39,438 nt of DNA, from positions 1 to 39,438 of the forward strand of contig NZ_JAERMS010000028.1 in assembly GCF_017426725.1 (NCBI RefSeq), read 5' to 3'. Position numbers and translations under genes: made by a program. Position 1 is the stretch's first letter, and each line of letters begins with the position of its first letter. The notes under the pieces were generated by a model. It saw only the letters and a program-made list of their open reading frames with translations, had not been told where the DNA came from and ran no database searches. Source of the DNA: Prevotella illustrans. Its GTDB lineage: Bacteria; Bacteroidota; Bacteroidia; Bacteroidales; Bacteroidaceae. This document shows, in pieces, positions 1 to 7,351 of the stretch.

Positions 1-51
1 ATGTTGTTTATCAATTAATTACAAAATATATGCTTTTTAGGTGACGAAGTC

Positions 52-96
52 AGGAGAGTCTTGGTTACGGACGTAACCGAGACTCTCCTTTTTTTG
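52..96 (+). terminator. Strong intrinsic terminator of an upstream gene
   Basis: A 10-bp perfect stem (AGGAGAGTCT at 52-61 with AGACTCTCCT at 80-89) continues, after one mismatch, into a 6-bp stem (GGTTAC at 63-68 with GTAACC at 73-78). A run of seven T follows directly. This is a typical rho-independent terminator. It probably ends a gene that lies to the left of the window. Confidence 0.8.
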
Positions 97-117
97 TTTC
101 TCTTTTTTGTTTCTCCT

Positions 118-232
118 TTTTTTGACATAAAGACATAAGGCTGATCACACTCTACCTTAGCTTTATGTCTTTATTCCGTCGCTTGCGACGCCTCATACAT
201 AAAATATGTCCTTATGTCTTTATGTCAAAAAA
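118..232. repeat. Inverted pair of a 23-bp GACATAAAGACATAAGG repeat
   Basis: Six T followed by GACATAAAGACATAAGG at 118-140 is matched perfectly by its reverse complement at 210-232. The 69 bp between them hold a partial third copy in reverse (about 159-175) and a small perfect hairpin, CGTCGC-TT-GCGACG, at 177-190. The same core, with GACAC in place of GACAT, returns at 38989-39016 and 39320-39349. It is therefore a dispersed intergenic repeat and not only a local hairpin. Confidence 0.7.
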
Positions 233-314
233 GAGAATGGGGAAACGATGACGTAATGGCAATTTGTCTCCACGAAAATTCTATTGAACCGGAAGTTTGA
301 TATATCGCCACCTT

Positions 315-364
315 TTTATATATATAATATTCAGGCATGTTTATATATATAATATTCAGGCATG
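315..364 (+). repeat. Two perfect tandem copies of a 25-bp AT-rich unit
   Basis: The unit at 315-339 is repeated exactly at 340-364. It starts with TTTATATATATAATATT and ends in CAGGCATG. It lies 50 bp before the start of the histidine kinase gene, in its probable promoter region. No clear TAnnTTTG element was found there. The rest of 1-413 holds the terminator and the inverted repeat listed separately, and no gene. Confidence 0.75.
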
Positions 365-413
365 ATGTTGTGGGTGTTATATAATTTTCTGCTATATATT
401 GCGTTAATAGAGT

Positions 414-1658
414 ATGAGATGGACCAATCGCTTTCGTTATGTCAAGGTTGTACTCATATTGGCAGCCATATTGATATCCTTTATTTCACTGGCAATCTCT
501 CATTTTTTGGCAAAAGATTTAGCTAAAGAAGAGAAATTACGTATGGAAGTATGGGCTGAAGCCATGCGTTCGCTGAATGCTGCCGACGAGTATACGGATC
601 TTAGTTTGGTTCTGAAAGTTATTAATGAAAACCATACGATACCTGTCGTGGTGCTCGATCAGCGTGATTCGGCCCTCATGTGGCGTAATGTGAATATATC
701 AAGTGGTACTGAGCCTGATAGTGTCATGCTTGTTTCGGATATGGGAAAGAACTTTAAGGCTAAGGGTAACTTTATTCGAATCAATCTATCGGTAGCGGAT
801 TCTACCGTTGAAGCTACGCGTACCGATTATGTTGACGTATGTTATGGCGTGTCATCTTTGTTGCGTCGAATCACGGTATATCCGTATGTGCAGCTCGTCG
901 TTGTCGTTGTCTTTATTCTTGTCGTTCTCTTTGCGCTCCTTGTTTTAAAAAGAGCAGAGCAAGATCGTGTGTGGGTTGGGCTTTCACGTGAGACAGCCCA
1001 TCAGTTAGGAACCCCTATTTCAAGTCTGATGGCGTGGATAGAGCTCTTGAAAGAGACTGATGTGGATAATCCGATCCTTTCGGATATGGAAAATGACGTG
1101 AATCGTTTGCAGCTTGTGGCCGACCGATTTTCCAAAATAGGGTCCTTACCGGAAGTAGAGCCGTGCAGTCTGACCGAGTTGGTACAACATGTCGTCGACT
1201 ATATGCGGCAACGTTCGCCTGCTCATTTAAGGTGGATCATGTCATGTCCCGCAACCGATATCGTTCTTCCACTTAATCGTCCTCTGTTTGAATGGGCTTT
1301 GGAGAACTTAGTTAAGAATGCCGTTGACGCGATGGGAGGAGCCAATGGCTGTATCACGATAGCCGTGAAAGAGACGGGCGGATGCGTGTTCGTGGATGTA
1401 ATCGATACCGGTGGAGGTATTAAGAAGCAGAACCTGAAGCATGTCTTTTCACCAGGCTTTACTACGAAACAGCGTGGCTGGGGACTGGGGTTGAGCCTTA
1501 CCAAACGTATTATTGAGACCTATCACCACGGTCGTATATGGGTGAGCAGGTCGGAAGAAGGAGTGGGTACGACCATCCGCGTCATGTTGAAGAAAGGCGG
1601 AGGGACAGCAAGTTTCCCCTTTCGGCATTTTTACAAGTGGGGTTCAGTAGCTCGTTGA
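414..1658 (+). CDS. Membrane-bound sensor histidine kinase (orphan)
   Basis: A 414-residue sensor kinase that would autophosphorylate on histidine and pass the phosphate to a response regulator not encoded nearby. Two membrane segments (about residues 9-30 and 159-178) enclose a periplasmic sensor region of about 130 residues with no domain I recognise. The phospho-acceptor helix contains RETAHQLGTPISSL with the probable His196. The ATPase domain has an N box (ENLVKNAVDAMGG), a G1 box (DTGGGI) and a G2 box (GWGLGLSLTKRI). Its last 15 bp overlap the tail of the convergent epimerase gene. The final 20 or so residues run past the usual end of the ATPase fold. The ATG at 414 is placed just before the first membrane segment. 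The stimulus is unknown. Confidence 0.9.
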   Translation: MRWTNRFRYVKVVLILAAILISFISLAISHFLAKDLAKEEKLRMEVWAEAMRSLNAADEYTDLSLVLKVINENHTIPVVVLDQRDSALMWRNVNISSGTEPDSVMLVSDMGKNFKAKGNFIRINLSVADSTVEATRTDYVDVCYGVSSLLRRITVYPYVQLVVVVVFILVVLFALLVLKRAEQDRVWVGLSRETAHQLGTPISSLMAWIELLKETDVDNPILSDMENDVNRLQLVADRFSKIGSLPEVEPCSLTELVQHVVDYMRQRSPAHLRWIMSCPATDIVLPLNRPLFEWALENLVKNAVDAMGGANGCITIAVKETGGCVFVDVIDTGGGIKKQNLKHVFSPGFTTKQRGWGLGLSLTKRIIETYHHGRIWVSRSEEGVGTTIRVMLKKGGGTASFPFRHFYKWGSVAR

Positions 1659-2657
1659 CCATTCCCCGAACCAATCATAGAGTTTTCTTAGTCCGTCGGC
1701 GATTGCCGTGGAAGGTTTATATCCGAAATCGTTTTGTAATCTGGTGGTGTCGGCAAAGGTTTGGGTGACATCCCCCGGTTGCATGTCCAGCATTTCTTTT
1801 CGTGCTTCTTTCCCCATCACTTTCTCCATCGTCTCTATGAAGTCCAGCAGCCTCACGGGGTCCGAGTTTCCTATATTGTAGACGCTATATGGAATATCCC
1901 GGTCGTCGTGCCCGTTCAGAATCCGGCACACACCCTCTACAATGTCGTCGATGTAGGTAAAGTCGCGCAGCATATTCCCGTGGTTGTAGATTTGGATTGT
2001 CTCTCCCTTGTCGATAGCTTTCATAAACTTCATCGGTGCCATGTCCGGGCGTCCCCAAGGACCGTAAACCGTGAAGAAGCGCAGGCTCACGGTCGGAATC
2101 CGATAAAGCTTGCTGTAAGCGTAGGCCATCAACTCATTGCTTTTCTTCGTGGCCGCATACAGGCTTACCGGTTGGTCCGTAGCGTCGGCTTCATGGAACG
2201 GCACGTGTGGACTCATGCCATAGATGCTGCTGGAACTGGCATAGACCAGCCGGCTTACATGATGGTTGCGGCACCCTTCCAATATGTTGAGAAAGCCCAC
2301 AACGTTCGACTGTATGTAGGAGTAGGGGGCTTCGATGGAATATCTCACGCCCGCCTGTCCCGCAAGGTTGCAGACATGTGTAAAGTTCTCTTTGGCGAAG
2401 AGTTCGTCCAATCTCTCACGGTCGGTAAGATCGATCTTACCAAACCGATAGTTTGGCAGTTGTCTGCTTTGTGTCAGCAGTCCGTAGTCCGCGTCTTCCT
2501 TGGCGATTCCCGTGTCGGCCAGGCGGGCATACTTCAGTTCTTGCGAATAGTAGTCGTTGATATTGTCTATCCCCACGATGTCAGCTCCTTCTCGTGCCAG
2601 AGCCTTGACAAGGCCGTGTCCGATGAATCCCGCGGTTCCTGTAATCAATATTTTCAT
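1644..2657 (-). CDS. NAD-dependent sugar epimerase, UDP-glucuronate 4-epimerase-like
   Basis: A 337-residue short-chain dehydrogenase/reductase of the extended nucleotide-sugar epimerase class. The N-terminal Rossmann motif GTAGFIG (residues 7-13) binds NAD, and the catalytic pair is Tyr167 and Lys171 (SLYAATKKSNE). The stretch SLRFFTVYGPWGRPDMA and the later RDFTYIDDIVEGV are hallmarks of the UDP-glucuronate 4-epimerases (GAE/CapI/LpsL type), which make UDP-galacturonate. It is the last gene of a four-gene minus-strand operon, 15 bp after the LAB_N gene. This suggests that it supplies the sugar nucleotide for the two glycosyltransferases upstream. Another hexose or uronate epimerase specificity cannot be excluded from sequence alone. 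Confidence 0.88.
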   Translation of the reverse strand: MKILITGTAGFIGHGLVKALAREGADIVGIDNINDYYSQELKYARLADTGIAKEDADYGLLTQSRQLPNYRFGKIDLTDRERLDELFAKENFTHVCNLAGQAGVRYSIEAPYSYIQSNVVGFLNILEGCRNHHVSRLVYASSSSIYGMSPHVPFHEADATDQPVSLYAATKKSNELMAYAYSKLYRIPTVSLRFFTVYGPWGRPDMAPMKFMKAIDKGETIQIYNHGNMLRDFTYIDDIVEGVCRILNGHDDRDIPYSVYNIGNSDPVRLLDFIETMEKVMGKEARKEMLDMQPGDVTQTFADTTRLQNDFGYKPSTAIADGLRKLYDWFGEWSTSY

Positions 2658-2659
2658 AA

Positions 2660-2699
2660 TTCTTTGCTTTTCTTATAATCGTTCTTTGCTTTTCTTATA
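2660..2699 (-). repeat. 18-bp direct repeat (22-bp period) at a gene junction
   Basis: On the minus strand TATAAGAAAAGCAAAGAA occurs twice, at 2699-2682 and 2677-2660. The first copy encodes the C-terminal YKKSKE of the LAB_N protein. The second copy begins with that gene's TAA stop and forms the A-rich leader just before the epimerase ATG. It looks like a recent tandem duplication. Confidence 0.75.
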
Positions 2700-3308
2700 G
2701 AGGACTAAGTTGCGTGAATAGGTGAAGAAGCCCACCGACTGTCCGAGTATCAGCACGGGATCGGCTCGGAAGATTCCGTAGCTGACGATGATCGCGCATC
2801 CCACCAGGCTGATGATCCAGAATCCTTTCGGCAATATCGATTGATGGCGTCGATAGCTGTATTGCCACTGATAGATAAATCGCAGCGTGAAGATGGCCTG
2901 TCCCGCCGACCCCCATATCAGCAAGGATATGGATACAGCGTCGTTATGGAAAAAGCTGTCGATGAAAGCGGGCACGTCGTGCAGCATCAGACCGAAAGCC
3001 AGAGCCGGCATCGAGATGACGCCCACTCGCAAAGGCAGCCGCATCCTGCGCCATACGCCCTTGATGTTCAGGTTCCATATATAAATGTAATAGGAAATCA
3101 GTTGTCCGAAGATGATGGCGAAGTCATCGCGCAGCCATCCGTAGACAAAGAGCAGAATGCTGCCCACAAGACTGCATATCCAATACCAGTCGGGCGAGAC
3201 CACTCGCCTGGCCCTTTCGGAAAGAATCCATTGGATGAGCATTCGAGCGGAGAAAAACCCTTGAGCAACAAATCCGATGGCATAGATGTAGAAAGCCGAA
3301 GTCTGCAT
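2673..3308 (-). CDS. Double LAB_N-domain membrane protein
   Basis: A 211-residue integral membrane protein built from two copies of the LAB_N domain (lipid-A-disaccharide synthase N-terminal family), at about residues 10-80 and 132-201. The copies align by eye. Copy 1 has QGFFSARMLIQW, then SLVGSILLFVYG, then IIFGQLISYYIYIWNL; copy 2 has QAIFTLRFIYQW, SLVGCAIIVSYG and LILGQSVGFFTYSRNL. As I recall, LAB_N belongs to the SWEET/MtN3-like fold group of three-helix repeats, so a six-helix transporter or flippase role is possible (inference). A start at 3323 would be TTG and would overlap the upstream gene. The ATG at 3308 fits the 5-bp gap to the glycosyltransferase stop and is preferred. Confidence 0.85.
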   Translation of the reverse strand: MQTSAFYIYAIGFVAQGFFSARMLIQWILSERARRVVSPDWYWICSLVGSILLFVYGWLRDDFAIIFGQLISYYIYIWNLNIKGVWRRMRLPLRVGVISMPALAFGLMLHDVPAFIDSFFHNDAVSISLLIWGSAGQAIFTLRFIYQWQYSYRRHQSILPKGFWIISLVGCAIIVSYGIFRADPVLILGQSVGFFTYSRNLVLYKKSKERL

Positions 3309-3313
3309 GGTCT

Positions 3314-4051
3314 TTATCGGCAATTAAGATTATCCTCCGCGATTCTATAGCGAATGTAACGCTTCTTCATCCACCGGTAGGCGAAGCAGTCGACGAACGG
3401 CCCTTTCAATCGGTTCCACAAGTGATATTTCGACACGCCCGCGGTACGGGGATAATGTCTTACGGGCAATTCCTTGAAGTGGCCGTCTTCCAACGCCATC
3501 AGCGCGGGGAGAAAGCGGTGCATACCGTCGAAAAACGGCAGGCGTTTGGCGTATGAACTCCACATAACCTTCAGCGGACAGCCTGTGTCGGTAGCGGTGT
3601 CGCCCGTCATAGAGCGTCGAAATCCGTTGGCTATCTTTGACTGGAATCGTTTGAAGGCGGTGTCCTTGCGTTTGGCCCTGATACCGGTCACGAGCTGATA
3701 GTCCGCGGCATGTTCGAGCAGCAGGTTGAAGTCTTCCGGATTGGTTTGCAGGTCGGCGTCGATGTAGCCGGTCAGGCGGCTCTCGGCCGTGTCGATGCCG
3801 GCTTTCAGTGCCGTGCTCAGACCGTGGTTGTCGACCGACGAGATATAGTAGAAGTCCGGTTGTCGGGCGCAGATTTCTTTGATTTTGGCAAAGCTGTCAT
3901 CCTTGGAACCGTCGTTGACGAACAGCACACAGGCTTTGACGATCGCTTTGGGCAGAAAGGCGGCCATTTCTTTCTCCACCCGTTTCAGGTTGTCTTCTTC
4001 GTTATAGACGGGGATGACTATTGTCAATTCATAATTCGCGGTATTGTTCAT
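3314..4051 (-). CDS. Family 2 glycosyltransferase, polyprenyl-phosphate sugar synthase-like
   Basis: A 245-residue GT-A glycosyltransferase of the DPM1/ArnC-like branch of family GT2, which moves a sugar from a nucleotide donor to a polyprenyl phosphate. It opens with LTIVIPVYNEEDNLKRV, followed by FVNDGSKDDS and the metal-binding YIDADLQTNPED (Asp98 and Asp100). The C-terminal part is basic (FAYRWMKKRYIRYRI). It has no C-terminal membrane helices, unlike ArnC, so the neighbouring membrane proteins may dock it. It lies 8 bp after the GT-C gene and 5 bp before the LAB_N gene. The sugar is not visible from the sequence. Confidence 0.88.
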   Translation of the reverse strand: MNNTANYELTIVIPVYNEEDNLKRVEKEMAAFLPKAIVKACVLFVNDGSKDDSFAKIKEICARQPDFYYISSVDNHGLSTALKAGIDTAESRLTGYIDADLQTNPEDFNLLLEHAADYQLVTGIRAKRKDTAFKRFQSKIANGFRRSMTGDTATDTGCPLKVMWSSYAKRLPFFDGMHRFLPALMALEDGHFKELPVRHYPRTAGVSKYHLWNRLKGPFVDCFAYRWMKKRYIRYRIAEDNLNCR

Positions 4052-4059
4052 ATATTTTT

Positions 4060-5697
4060 TTATTTTTTGTTTTTTACCAGTGTGACATAATTCAAAAACG
4101 CCTTGTTGTAATGCTTGTAGCCCTTGGGACGCTTGTTGTCATCAAAGTAGCCGTAGCTCACGGTATCTGTTTTTTCGATGAGTGCCGCCGGCAGTTCCTC
4201 CCGGGCATAGCCTTGCGTGACGATGACCATGGGAAGGCGGCTCATGACCAGCCGTTCGTCGTGGAGGTTCAGCGGCAATATCTTTCGTCCGACCTCGTAA
4301 ACCAGTTCTATACGTATCGGTTGGCTGTCGCTGTGGTAGAAAGGCAAGCCCTTCAGCTCGGTTCTGTCGGCCAGCCGGTGTATGCTTCTGCCCTGCGGAT
4401 TACCGAAGGCGTTGCCGACAGCCGGGAGCATAAACAGTTCGATTCCGGCAAAGACCGTTGTGACGGCGCCCACATACAGGAGCGGTTGACGACGGCGTGT
4501 GGCCCGGATGATGGCGGCTAAGGCCGACAGGGCGACAAGTGTCATCAGCGTTTCGGCCGTCCATCCGACGATACCTTTTCTAATACCGAAGTAATAGCCC
4601 AAAACCGGAATGGCGGCCACGACCGTCGCGGTCGTCCATCCGTTGATTCGCCATAGCCATTTGGCGAATCCCACCGGCTTCGTTTTCGTCATGCGGAAGT
4701 GGATGAGGATCGTGGCCACCAGCATGGAGCATGGGGCCAGCAACGGCAGCAGATAGCGTGTCTTCTTTTCCGGTATGAGCGACAGGAGAACCAGGCAGGC
4801 CACCGTCCATGTGAGCGTGAAGACGTATTCCCGCTTTAAGGTGACGCGCCGTCTCCAGTAGCCCACGGCCAGCGCGCCCGGCACGAGCACGGCCCAGACG
4901 CCCATTTCGAGGAAGAACCGCCAGTAGTAATACCACGGGCGAGTGTTGTGGTCGGCCCAACTGCTTGTCTCTTTATGAAAAACCTGACTTGCTTCGATGG
5001 GATGAAGCCCCCAAAGATAGACGTACCACCAGGCGCCGACGGCCGTCATGACGAGTATCATCAGGGCCACGCCCGCCCATTTGCCGCTCATCTTCGGCCG
5101 CAGGACAGTTGCGAGCGCCACGAGATAAGGCAGTAGCAGGGCATAGAACGCTACGGGGCCCTTGCTCAGAAACGAGAGTCCCATCAGCGCTCCCGCCAGA
5201 ACGAAACGCCGCAGGCTGTGTCTGTTTTCAAAGAGCGTCCTCGTCAGGTAGTATATGGCCGCCATCATGAAAGCGTGGCAATAGATATCCCACGTGGCCG
5301 ACCGCCCCATCAGAATCAGATTGTAGCAGGTGAGAAACACCATTGCCGCCGTTATCGCATAGTCGTCGCGGCGGGCGACTATGCGTGCCAGCAGCAATAG
5401 GTAGATCGTCCACAGGCATCCCATCATAGCGGCCGGAACCCGCTGGGCGGTCAGGCTATTGGGAACGATGCTTTCCACGATCCCCGAGATCCATGTAGGT
5501 AGGGGTGGCTTTTCAAGGCGGAGCTCGCCGTTCATGGTGGGCACAAGCCAGTTGCCGTCGCTCACCATCTCGCGTCCCGTCACGATGTTGCGCGACTCCA
5601 TGATATCGGTGGGTAGCGCGTCGAGATTGGCGAAAAAGGTGATGAGCATGAAGAGCCCCGGCAGAAGCCAATGGCCTTTTTTTGTAAATAAAGTCAT
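4060..5697 (-). CDS. GT-C glycosyltransferase, ArnT/PMT-like
   Basis: A 545-residue polytopic inner-membrane protein of the ArnT/dolichyl-phosphate-mannose transferase superfamily (PMT_2 type). These enzymes use polyprenyl-phosphate sugars to glycosylate lipid A or other envelope acceptors on the periplasmic side. The N-terminal region fits the family: an acidic first loop (FANLDALPTDIMESRNIVTGR cut at about residue 40), then DGNWLVPTMNGELRLEKPPLPTW. About ten or more hydrophobic helices follow, and the C-terminal 130 residues form a soluble domain. It is the first gene of the four-gene operon. ATG at 5697 precedes a basic stretch (KKGH) and the first helix. The acceptor is unknown, with lipid A or LPS core likely. 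Confidence 0.88.
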   Translation of the reverse strand: MTLFTKKGHWLLPGLFMLITFFANLDALPTDIMESRNIVTGREMVSDGNWLVPTMNGELRLEKPPLPTWISGIVESIVPNSLTAQRVPAAMMGCLWTIYLLLLARIVARRDDYAITAAMVFLTCYNLILMGRSATWDIYCHAFMMAAIYYLTRTLFENRHSLRRFVLAGALMGLSFLSKGPVAFYALLLPYLVALATVLRPKMSGKWAGVALMILVMTAVGAWWYVYLWGLHPIEASQVFHKETSSWADHNTRPWYYYWRFFLEMGVWAVLVPGALAVGYWRRRVTLKREYVFTLTWTVACLVLLSLIPEKKTRYLLPLLAPCSMLVATILIHFRMTKTKPVGFAKWLWRINGWTTATVVAAIPVLGYYFGIRKGIVGWTAETLMTLVALSALAAIIRATRRRQPLLYVGAVTTVFAGIELFMLPAVGNAFGNPQGRSIHRLADRTELKGLPFYHSDSQPIRIELVYEVGRKILPLNLHDERLVMSRLPMVIVTQGYAREELPAALIEKTDTVSYGYFDDNKRPKGYKHYNKAFLNYVTLVKNKK

Positions 5698-5792
5698 AAT
5701 TCTTATTCCTTATTGCTTTTTTACCCTATAATCGTCAGGCATTTTCGGTTCTTTTTTTACTAAATTCCATGAACCTGTAATGTTTGATAATA

Positions 5793-5800
5793 CAAACTTA
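5793..5800 (-). promoter_or_regulatory. Candidate -7 element of the sugar operon
   Basis: Reading the minus strand, TAAGTTTG fits the Bacteroidetes -7 consensus TAnnTTTG, about 95 bp upstream of the GT-C start. No convincing TTTG -33 element was seen at the expected distance. Confidence 0.45.
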
Positions 5801-5990
5801 TGTATAAATTCTGTAAAAAGTTGGGAGAAACACCATAAATATAAGAAAGCCCCTGAAAAATAAATAGAATTTAACGGTTTTGCGAAAAATAGGTCCCCTT
5901 TGCTTATAAGGTTTTCATCCGAAAAACAAAAGTGCGCCTTTCGGGCCCCATAGAAAATTAGTGGAGGCAGGTTTACAAGCATCAATCGAT

Positions 5991-6379
5991 ATCTGCCGCA
6001 CCCTGAATTATCTTTACATATACCATCAAAAAAGTGGCATTATTCTGAAAAAGAAAAGACTTGGACGAAAATAAGCGATTGTAGAGCAAGTTTATAAAGT
6101 GTTGATTATCAGTACTTTGTGCTTTTTAAGGTGTTTCTATCTCGCTTTTTCTCTCTTAATCGCTATGCTTTTAGGCCGTAATCGTGGCCCTTTCATCGGC
6201 AGAAAGCTATGCTTTAGCGGGGTAATCGCTATGCTTTGAGTCGATAAAAGCATAGCTTTGGGCATAAAAGAGCATAAAAATCGGCAAAGCGAAGGCCTTT
6301 TTCGCCATTTCGGCAGTTAGATGAAGCGTTGCGGAAGTGTTAAAATCAGGTAGTTTTTTCTGACAAAATCACGGAAGCG
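5991..6379 (+). repeat. 389-bp dispersed repeat, copy 1
   Basis: This stretch matches 27868-28256 in inverted orientation over exactly 389 bp with no net gaps. I counted about 41 mismatches by hand, or about 89% identity. The outer 60 bp or so at each end are nearly perfect and the middle has drifted. The middle holds GCTATGCTTT at 6162-6171, 6206-6215 and 6228-6237 and its reverse complement at 6247-6256. The last two form a perfect 10-bp stem with a 9-nt loop. There is no open reading frame of note. It sits in the 920-bp gap between the sugar operon and the yceD promoter. The rest of that gap (5801-5990 and 6380-6556) shows only a small GATGAAG/CTTCATC hairpin at 6411-6431. Confidence 0.85.
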
Positions 6380-6556
6380 CTGAATCAATCATGAGGATGG
6401 GTTTACAAATGATGAAGCCGGAGACTTCATCACTTGCCGACTTGTCCCCGTTCGGGACGGGAGTTTGGGGAGCGATTAGGACAAGGGAGGAGTGCGTGAA
6501 GTCCGCGGTCAACCCGCAATCGGTGGGCGACGCCTTAAAAAAATAAGTGGCTTTAT

Positions 6557-6587
6557 TTTGTTTATTACATAGATTTTAGTAACTTTG
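6557..6587 (+). promoter_or_regulatory. Promoter of the yceD-rpmF-fabH operon
   Basis: TTTG at 6557-6560 and TAACTTTG at 6580-6587 are separated by 19 bp, an excellent match to the Bacteroidetes primary sigma factor consensus. Transcription would start about 25 nt before the ATG at 6618. Confidence 0.8.
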
Positions 6588-6617
6588 CAGCCCGAAACTG
6601 TATACAATTTGTTGTAA

Positions 6618-7145
6618 ATGTGCGATTTAGAGCCTTTTAAGATTGATCTGAAAGCACTGCGAGAGGGTGAAAACCTGTTGCGGTTCGCTCTTGACGATTC
6701 CTTTTTTGAGGCCATCGAAGCTCCGGAAATTCATCAAGGCAAGTTGCGTGTGGACTTATCAGTCCGTCGTGTAGCTTCGAGCTTTGAGCTTGATTTCCAT
6801 ATTGAGGGCTACGTACATATACCTTGCGACAAGTGTCTGGATGATATGGAGCAACCCATATTGACCGACAATCGTCTTGTCGTCAAATTTGGAGAAGAAA
6901 CCACAGAGGATGATGAACTGGTTGTCGTGTCCGAAGACGAAGGCGTCTTGGACGTGTCATGGTTCATCTATGAATTTATAAGTCTCAATATTCCTATCAA
7001 GCATGTGCATGCACCCGGAAATTGCAACCCCGCTATGGTGAAGATGCTCGAAGAATATACGGCTACCCGAAGCAGTGAGGAAGAAGAGACCGTGGATCCA
7101 CGCTGGGAAGCCCTCCGAAAATTGAAGAATAAAGAAAAAGAATAA
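6618..7145 (+). CDS. yceD: DUF177/YceD family protein
   Basis: A 175-residue member of the YceD/DUF177 family, which is almost always encoded just before rpmF. The family has been linked to 23S rRNA processing or accumulation, but its biochemical role is poorly defined. Visible hallmarks are the pair of cysteines in HIPCDKCLDDM, the region VSWFIYEFISLNIPIKHVH, and a second conserved part with CNPAM. The C-terminus is highly charged (RSSEEEETVDPRWEALRKLKNKEKE), with the typical DPRWEALRKL ending. The rpmF start follows after 20 bp. The ATG at 6618 lies 30 bp after a strong promoter, which supports this start. Confidence 0.92.
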   Translation: MCDLEPFKIDLKALREGENLLRFALDDSFFEAIEAPEIHQGKLRVDLSVRRVASSFELDFHIEGYVHIPCDKCLDDMEQPILTDNRLVVKFGEETTEDDELVVVSEDEGVLDVSWFIYEFISLNIPIKHVHAPGNCNPAMVKMLEEYTATRSSEEEETVDPRWEALRKLKNKEKE

Positions 7146-7165
7146 GTTTAAAAAATTAAAGAATT

Positions 7166-7351
7166 ATGGCACATCCTAAAAGAAGACAGTCGAAGACTCG
7201 TACACTCAAGAGAAGAACTCACGATAAGGCAGTAGCTCCTACATTGGCCGTTTGCCCTAACTGTGGCGCTTACTATGTATATCATACGGTTTGCTCAACT
7301 TGCGGTTATTACAGAGGCAAGGTTGCCGTTGTTAAGGAAACAGCTGAATAA
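7166..7351 (+). CDS. rpmF: 50S ribosomal protein L32
   Basis: A 61-residue L32 protein, a small component of the large ribosomal subunit. The basic N-terminus (MAHPKRRQSKTRTLKRRTHDKA) is typical. Two CxxC pairs (CPNCG and CSTCG) form the zinc-binding form of L32. It sits between the yceD-like gene and fabH, an order conserved in many bacteria. Its TAA stop shares one base with the ATG of fabH, which implies translational coupling. Confidence 0.97.
   Translation: MAHPKRRQSKTRTLKRRTHDKAVAPTLAVCPNCGAYYVYHTVCSTCGYYRGKVAVVKETAE

Noticed and set aside
1761..2678. Plus-strand reading frame of 305 codons opposite the epimerase gene
   Set aside because: The epimerase has complete motifs on the minus strand. 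The opposite frame has no known features.
5710..5985. Minus-strand reading frame of 91 codons in the gap before the sugar operon
   Set aside because: No recognisable domain. It spans the candidate promoter of the operon and ends next to the GT-C start. The residues look like chance translation of AT-rich DNA.
6162..6256. CRISPR-like array from the repeated GCTATGCTTT units
   Set aside because: The units are only 10 bp, irregularly spaced and partly inverted, and no cas genes are present.
5970..6408. Possible target-site duplication (GGTTTACAA or ATCAATC) around repeat copy 1
   Set aside because: The matching words lie at unequal distances from the repeat ends, and copy 2 shows nothing comparable. 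Chance is likely in AT-rich DNA.
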